Assembly: GCA_934393555.1 (NCBI GenBank)
Contig: CAKRQP010000001.1
Span: 43,710 to 107,709 of the forward strand
From: Limivivens sp934393555
Lineage (GTDB): Bacteria; Bacillota; Clostridia; Lachnospirales; Lachnospiraceae
Length of the DNA stretch: 64,000 nucleotides
Direction of reading: 5' to 3'
Shown here piece after piece: positions 60,900-64,000 of the stretch. The notes under the pieces were generated by a model. The model ran no database searches. It was given only the letters and a program-made list of their open reading frames with translations, and had not been told where the DNA came from. The position numbers and the translations under genes were made by a program. Every line of letters starts with the position of its first letter. Positions within the stretch are counted from its first letter, which is position 1.

Positions 60900-61736
60900 T
60901 CAAAAAATGGGCTGCTCCGCTCCAAAGCCGGGCAGTTCGTATCTGTCGGAAAATCCGGAATCCTGTACCTTCTGCCGGAGAACGGCATAAAGTTCCGCCT
61001 CCGTCGCAGACATATAAGGATTTACCCAGAAGATCCCTGCCAAACCACAGGTGCAGGCGGAGAGGATGCTCCAGGGGATAAAGGAAAGATTCAGAACAAA
61101 CATATCCATCTTTTCATTCATGGTCATCTCCCGGCTCAGTTCAAAGACCCGTGACATGGAAAGTCCCGGATTTTCAGCCAGAATATAGGGGATCATCTTA
61201 TATTCATAGGATTTTACAATGCCTGGGATCACAAAGAGAAGTCCCCAGAGAAAGATCTTCACATTCATCACGAACATGATCAGCACGACATTCCAGAACT
61301 CCTTCTGACGGAAAGCATAAAACACTTCCCCGATGCCGGTACTCGTTTCCCTGGCCTGCATGAAGAAACGGCTGGAGCCCACCTGGATGGGATTGCCCAC
61401 TAAAACACCGAAAGCGAAACCAAAAAGCACCATGGTCACGCCGATGCCAAGGATCACCACGCCAAAGCCCATACCTGCGATCCGTGCCAGGATATTCTGC
61501 GGCTGTCTTGCATTTTCAAAGATCAGATCCGTCGCAGATCCTACCATATTTCCCCCGTCATCCTGGATGCTGTTATACGTAGTCTCCTGAACCTGCCCTC
61601 TGCCGGAACTGCCGCTGGAAAAGCTTCCTGTAAGGACACCTGTGATCAGAGCTACCACAACTGCCGACCAGAAGCAGCCCCGAAGAACATTTTTGGCCCG
61701 TTCTTTTAAATCGATCCGGTTCCACATTGCCTTCAT
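60900..61736 (-). CDS. DUF975-family membrane protein
   Basis: A 278-residue protein with about six membrane segments, including WSAVVVALITGVLTGSF, FGVVILGIGVTMVLFGFAFG and IFLWGLLFVIPGIVKSYEY. The LFVIPGIVKSYEYKMIPYIL stretch and MWNRIDLKERAKNVLRG N-terminus are typical of DUF975. No function is established. It follows the PfpI-like gene by 12 bases and should be co-transcribed with it. Confidence 0.88.
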   Translation of the reverse strand: MKAMWNRIDLKERAKNVLRGCFWSAVVVALITGVLTGSFSSGSSGRGQVQETTYNSIQDDGGNMVGSATDLIFENARQPQNILARIAGMGFGVVILGIGVTMVLFGFAFGVLVGNPIQVGSSRFFMQARETSTGIGEVFYAFRQKEFWNVVLIMFVMNVKIFLWGLLFVIPGIVKSYEYKMIPYILAENPGLSMSRVFELSREMTMNEKMDMFVLNLSFIPWSILSACTCGLAGIFWVNPYMSATEAELYAVLRQKVQDSGFSDRYELPGFGAEQPIF

Positions 61737-61748
61737 CGTCTTCCCTCC

Positions 61749-62300
61749 TTATGCCTGATAAACAATACTTTTTGCGATCCTCTCTGCCGTTTCTTTTCCG
61801 CTCAGTTCTTCTATGAGACGGAGTGCAAACGGAATGGCAGTTCCAAGTCCTCTGGAAGTCGTGATGTTTCCGTCCGTCACAACAGGCTCTGCTGTCACTT
61901 CCGCACCGGTCAGACCTTCCTCCATTCCCGGATAGCAGATGGCCTTTCTTCCATTTAATAAGCCAAGTTTTCCAAAAACGGTGGGTGCCGCACAGATGGC
62001 TGCGATACGGCCGTTTTCTTCTGCCGCCTTCAGAAGAAGTTCCTTAAGTTTTTCACAGTCTCCCAGATGCAGGGTTCCCGGCATGCCGCCCGGAAGTACC
62101 AGCAGGTCTTCACCGGTCGGATGCACATCACTGATCAGCGTATCTGCCACCACAGGGATCCTGTGAGAACCGACGATCTCTTCCCTGCCCATAACAGAAA
62201 CGGTGATCGTCTCGATCTCTGCTCTTCTTAAAAGATCTACTACGGTAAGCCCTTCGATCTCTTCGAATCCGTCCGCCAGAAATACATATACCTTACTCAT
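61749..62300 (-). CDS. DJ-1/PfpI family protein
   Basis: A 183-residue DJ-1 superfamily protein close to YajL/ThiJ. It has VYVFLADGFEEIEGLTVVD with the conserved Glu, the nucleophile-elbow cysteine in IAAICAAPTVFGKLG, and the C-terminal TSRGLGTAIPFALRLIEEL. Members act as redox sensors or protein and nucleotide repair enzymes; the exact role here is open. It has AAGGAGGAAAAAT upstream of the ATG. Confidence 0.92.
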   Translation of the reverse strand: MSKVYVFLADGFEEIEGLTVVDLLRRAEIETITVSVMGREEIVGSHRIPVVADTLISDVHPTGEDLLVLPGGMPGTLHLGDCEKLKELLLKAAEENGRIAAICAAPTVFGKLGLLNGRKAICYPGMEEGLTGAEVTAEPVVTDGNITTSRGLGTAIPFALRLIEELSGKETAERIAKSIVYQA

Positions 62301-62433
62301 ATTTTTCCTCCTTGTCCGGGATGCCTGAAGTTTTTTCCGTCTTTTTATCTGAAAAGCCGTAAACCTTTCCCGGTGTCCCTGTCAATCGTTTTCACCGCTT
62401 ATCTTAGCAAATCTCTGCCTGCGATACAAGTGA

Positions 62434-62462
62434 TTTACAAGATTTTTCATTTATGGTAAACT
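62434..62462 (+). promoter_or_regulatory. promoter of the CYTH-domain gene
   Basis: TTTACA (62434-62439), 17 bases, TAAACT (62457-62462), 24 bases before the ATG at 62486. Confidence 0.6.
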
Positions 62463-62485
62463 TCCTCGTAAAAGGAGGTTTGTCT

Positions 62486-62947
62486 ATGGAAATCGAACGC
62501 AAATACCTGATCCGCGAACTCCCGGAACATCTGGAGCGCTATGCTTACCATGAGATCGAGCAGGCGTATCTTTGTACCGCTCCGGTGGTGCGCATTCGCC
62601 GTCAGGACGACCGCTATATCCTGACTTATAAATCCAGCGGCATGATGGCACATGAGGAATACAATCTGCCCCTTACACAGGAGGCTTACGAGCACCTGAA
62701 GACCAAAGCTGACGGCAATGTCATCACCAAACGGCGCTATCTCATTCCTCTGGATGACATTCTTACCATTGAACTGGATCTTTTCTCCGGAGCCTTTGAA
62801 GGCATGATCCTGGCAGAAGTGGAATTTCCCACAGAAGAAGCTGCCAATACCTTCATTCCGCCCGACTGGTTCACGGAAGATGTCACCTTTAAAAAAGAAT
62901 ACCACAACAGTTACTTAAGTTCTGTTGACCTGTCAAAAAAAGGATGA
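62486..62947 (+). CDS. CYTH-domain triphosphate tunnel protein
   Basis: A 153-residue CYTH-superfamily protein starting with the signature EIERKYLIRELPE (ExExK). The tunnel residues are in VVRIRRQDDRYILTYKSSG, ITKRRYLIPL and ELDLFSGAFEGMILAEVEF. Bacterial members hydrolyse inorganic triphosphate or make cAMP/thiamine triphosphate; short family members like this are usually triphosphatases. The start is set by AAAGGAGG seven bases upstream; an earlier in-frame ATG at 62453 lies in the promoter. The stop is part of the downstream terminator stem. Confidence 0.9.
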   Translation: MEIERKYLIRELPEHLERYAYHEIEQAYLCTAPVVRIRRQDDRYILTYKSSGMMAHEEYNLPLTQEAYEHLKTKADGNVITKRRYLIPLDDILTIELDLFSGAFEGMILAEVEFPTEEAANTFIPPDWFTEDVTFKKEYHNSYLSSVDLSKKG

Positions 62948-62968
62948 GCCCCGGGCTCATCCTTTTTT
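62936..62968. terminator. bidirectional terminator containing both convergent stop codons
   Basis: A nearly perfect palindrome AAAAAAGGATGAGCCC / GGGCTCATCCTTTTTTT. The TGA of the CYTH gene (62945-62947) and the TGA of the small minus-strand gene (62957-62959 on the complement) lie symmetrically in the two arms. Confidence 0.9.
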
Positions 62969-63163
62969 TGACTCCAGTATATTTTTTAAGATCATTTCAG
63001 AATCCTGTCCGGACATTCCACTGGCTTTTTCCTTCCGGAATTCTCTCTCAATACAATCCGCCTTCCACTGCTCCCACTTTCTGCAGCAGCCTGCCAGAAA
63101 ACGCACCGCTCTTCTGGGACTGTCCCCGTATTTCATTCCAAAATTAAAAACAGATGCTTTCAT
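62957..63163 (-). CDS. small basic protein of unknown function
   Basis: A 68-residue protein, MKASVFNFGMKYGDSPRRAV then a helical WEQWKADCIEREFRKEKAS region, with a Lys-rich end and two adjacent cysteines. The start at 63163 has GGAGG eight bases upstream; the longer frame from 63205 does not. A strong promoter (63229-63258) and a good terminator support that it is expressed. It is divergent from an XRE regulator with an operator-like palindrome over its -35 box. I recognise no family. Confidence 0.6.
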   Translation of the reverse strand: MKASVFNFGMKYGDSPRRAVRFLAGCCRKWEQWKADCIEREFRKEKASGMSGQDSEMILKNILESKKG

Positions 63164-63228
63164 TCTCTTCCCTCCTGAAACAGACAGGCAGATGCCTGCT
63201 TTCAAACCACAGTTAATATACCACGTTT

Positions 63229-63258
63229 ATTATACCATTTTCAGCTAGTATTTTGCAA
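63229..63258 (-). promoter_or_regulatory. promoter of the small protein gene
   Basis: TTGCAA (63253-63258), 18 bases, TATAAT (63229-63234) on the minus strand. The -35 hexamer lies inside the palindrome at 63254-63270. Confidence 0.65.
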
Positions 63259-63270
63259 CATTTTGTTGCA
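63254..63270. promoter_or_regulatory. operator-like palindrome TGCAACA-TTT-TGTTGCA
   Basis: Perfect 7-bp arms around a 3-base centre. A second half-site copy (ATTTTGTTGCAT) lies at 63290-63301, just upstream of the XRE promoter. The position between the divergent genes fits binding by the XRE protein. Confidence 0.6.
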
Positions 63271-63325
63271 TCGTTCTTATTTTTGTTTCATTTTGTTGCA
63301 TGTCGTTTTTTAACGTGGCAGACAT

Positions 63326-63334
63326 TGTTATAAT
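63326..63334 (+). promoter_or_regulatory. extended -10 promoter of the XRE gene
   Basis: TGTTATAAT, an extended -10 of the TGnTATAAT form, without a good -35 hexamer, about 90 bases before the ATG. Confidence 0.5.
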
Positions 63335-63424
63335 GAAAAATACGATTTCAGAAGAAAAATATTACGCCTTTTCTTCTGTTTTTTCCTATTTCCAAAGATA
63401 AATGACTGTGACCGGGAGGCTTTC

Positions 63425-63778
63425 ATGAACAATCAGATCCTGTTTGAAAGACTGCGTGATCTTCGTGAGCGAAATCATTACACGCAGGCCTTTGTCAGCT
63501 CAAAACTGAATATCGGCCGTGCAACATATTCCAACTATGAGCGCGGCAAACGTACGCCTTCCCTGGATGTGATCATGGATCTTGCACATTTCTATAATGT
63601 CCCTTTCACCTATTTTCTCAATACGGAGAATCTGGAAGAGATCGCGGCCTCAAAAGAACCGCTCATTCTTCCGCTCACTTCACCGGAGCAGAAACTGATG
63701 GATACCTACCGTTCTCTGCCCCAGGATCGCCGGGAACAGCTCCTTGCATTCGCTGTTTTTCTCCAAAATCAGCCCTGA
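63425..63778 (+). CDS. XRE-family helix-turn-helix regulator
   Basis: A 117-residue regulator. The N-terminal HTH (about 10-65) reads RLRDLRERNHYTQAFVSSKL, then NIGRATYSNYERGKRTPSLD. The C-terminal ~50 residues (LTSPEQKLMDTYRSLPQDRR) resemble the dimerisation tail of short XRE repressors. The start is preceded by GGGAGG. It probably represses itself and the divergent 68-residue gene through the palindrome at 63254-63270. No phage genes are near, so a prophage origin is not indicated. Confidence 0.9.
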   Translation: MNNQILFERLRDLRERNHYTQAFVSSKLNIGRATYSNYERGKRTPSLDVIMDLAHFYNVPFTYFLNTENLEEIAASKEPLILPLTSPEQKLMDTYRSLPQDRREQLLAFAVFLQNQP

Positions 63779-63903
63779 TTTTCTCTCTTTTTTTCTATTA
63801 TAACTCTTTTTCCTTATTTTGCAAATCATTTTTATGCTATTATATAATTGATATTTGTTCCATTTTTATTTTCCAGATACTACACTTATGATAGTATGAT
63901 TTT

Positions 63904-63974
63904 GGGGTCAAAAGGTCTTTTGCCCCCAACGGATGCCTACGAATTGCTCCGCTGCAAAGCAGCTCCCGCAATTC
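63904..63974. repeat. pair of hairpins in the terminal intergenic region
   Basis: Hairpin one pairs GGGG-CAAAA with TTTTG-CCCC (63904-63926). Hairpin two pairs GAATTGC with GCAATTC and GCTGC with GCAGC around a short loop (63941-63974). The remaining sequence from 63779 to the right edge is AT-rich with no gene seen. The second hairpin shares a TGCAA(A)GCAGCT core with the valS-leader repeat at 54050-54060. Confidence 0.45.
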
Positions 63975-64000
63975 TACAAACATTCGAAATCCGCTGATTT

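Noticed and set aside
63425..63778. XRE gene as the start of a prophage or integrative element
   Set aside because: No integrase, attachment repeat or phage gene is visible and the flanks are ordinary chromosomal genes; the window ends too soon to go further.
1..64000. tRNA or rRNA genes
   Set aside because: I looked for tRNA-like cloverleafs and GGTTCGAATC-type arms in the intergenic gaps and found none that hold up; only the T-box leader relates to tRNA.

Overview
The window reads as a chromosomal segment of a low-to-mid GC Gram-positive Clostridia, most likely a Lachnospiraceae (Blautia/Ruminococcus-like) gut bacterium. Supporting signs are the leftward tig-clpP-clpX-lon-ysxC run, a T-box-controlled valS, AddAB instead of RecBCD, WhiA/RapZ/Crh, CdaA/CdaR, DUF6077 and DUF975 membrane proteins, and a sugar ABC importer without its own ATPase. 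The genus is inference; the phylum and class are well supported. Almost all genes are on the minus strand.

Layout. (1) 1-9400: a surface-glycan cluster. It has a polyprenyl-phosphate sugar transferase, four family-2-type glycosyltransferases (one cut by the left edge), an ABC-2 exporter pair, and a DUF6077 membrane protein that appears split by one in-frame amber codon. (2) 9400-13300: divergent secreted wall enzymes, an amidase and an L,D-transpeptidase, both carrying cell-wall-binding repeats. (3) 13380-21222: an eight-gene overlapping operon mreB-recD2-comF-two membrane proteins-cdaA-cdaR-HPr-like. (4) 21223-22113: no protein gene; three tandem copies of a roughly 140-nt structured RNA gene, each with its own promoter-like block and terminator. 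(5) 22114-26936: uvrB-uvrA. (6) 27200-31050: a ProX-type editing protein, an alcohol dehydrogenase and aldo/keto reductase pair, and a divergent AraC regulator. (7) 31044-37500: an alpha-galactoside utilisation locus (LacI regulator, two permeases, binding protein, divergent GH36). (8) 37626-40621: murB-rapZ-whiA-crh. (9) 40771-43812: a GtrA-YfhO fusion. (10) 43920-51187: addB-addA. (11) 51256-60693: valS with its T-box leader, then ysxC, lon, clpX, clpP and tig. (12) 60900-64000: a DUF975 protein, a DJ-1/PfpI protein, a CYTH protein, a small orphan protein divergent from an XRE regulator, and terminal hairpin repeats.

The most interesting element is the tandem RNA array at about 21395-22085. 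The three copies conserve two hairpins with compensatory base changes, a single-stranded CU-rich segment able to pair with Shine-Dalgarno sequences, and a rho-independent terminator. In each copy the promoter region holds a shared upstream motif. This looks like a multi-copy trans-acting small RNA family. One conserved segment is perfectly complementary over nine bases to the ribosome-binding site of the glycosyltransferase that starts the glycan-export operon at 3723.
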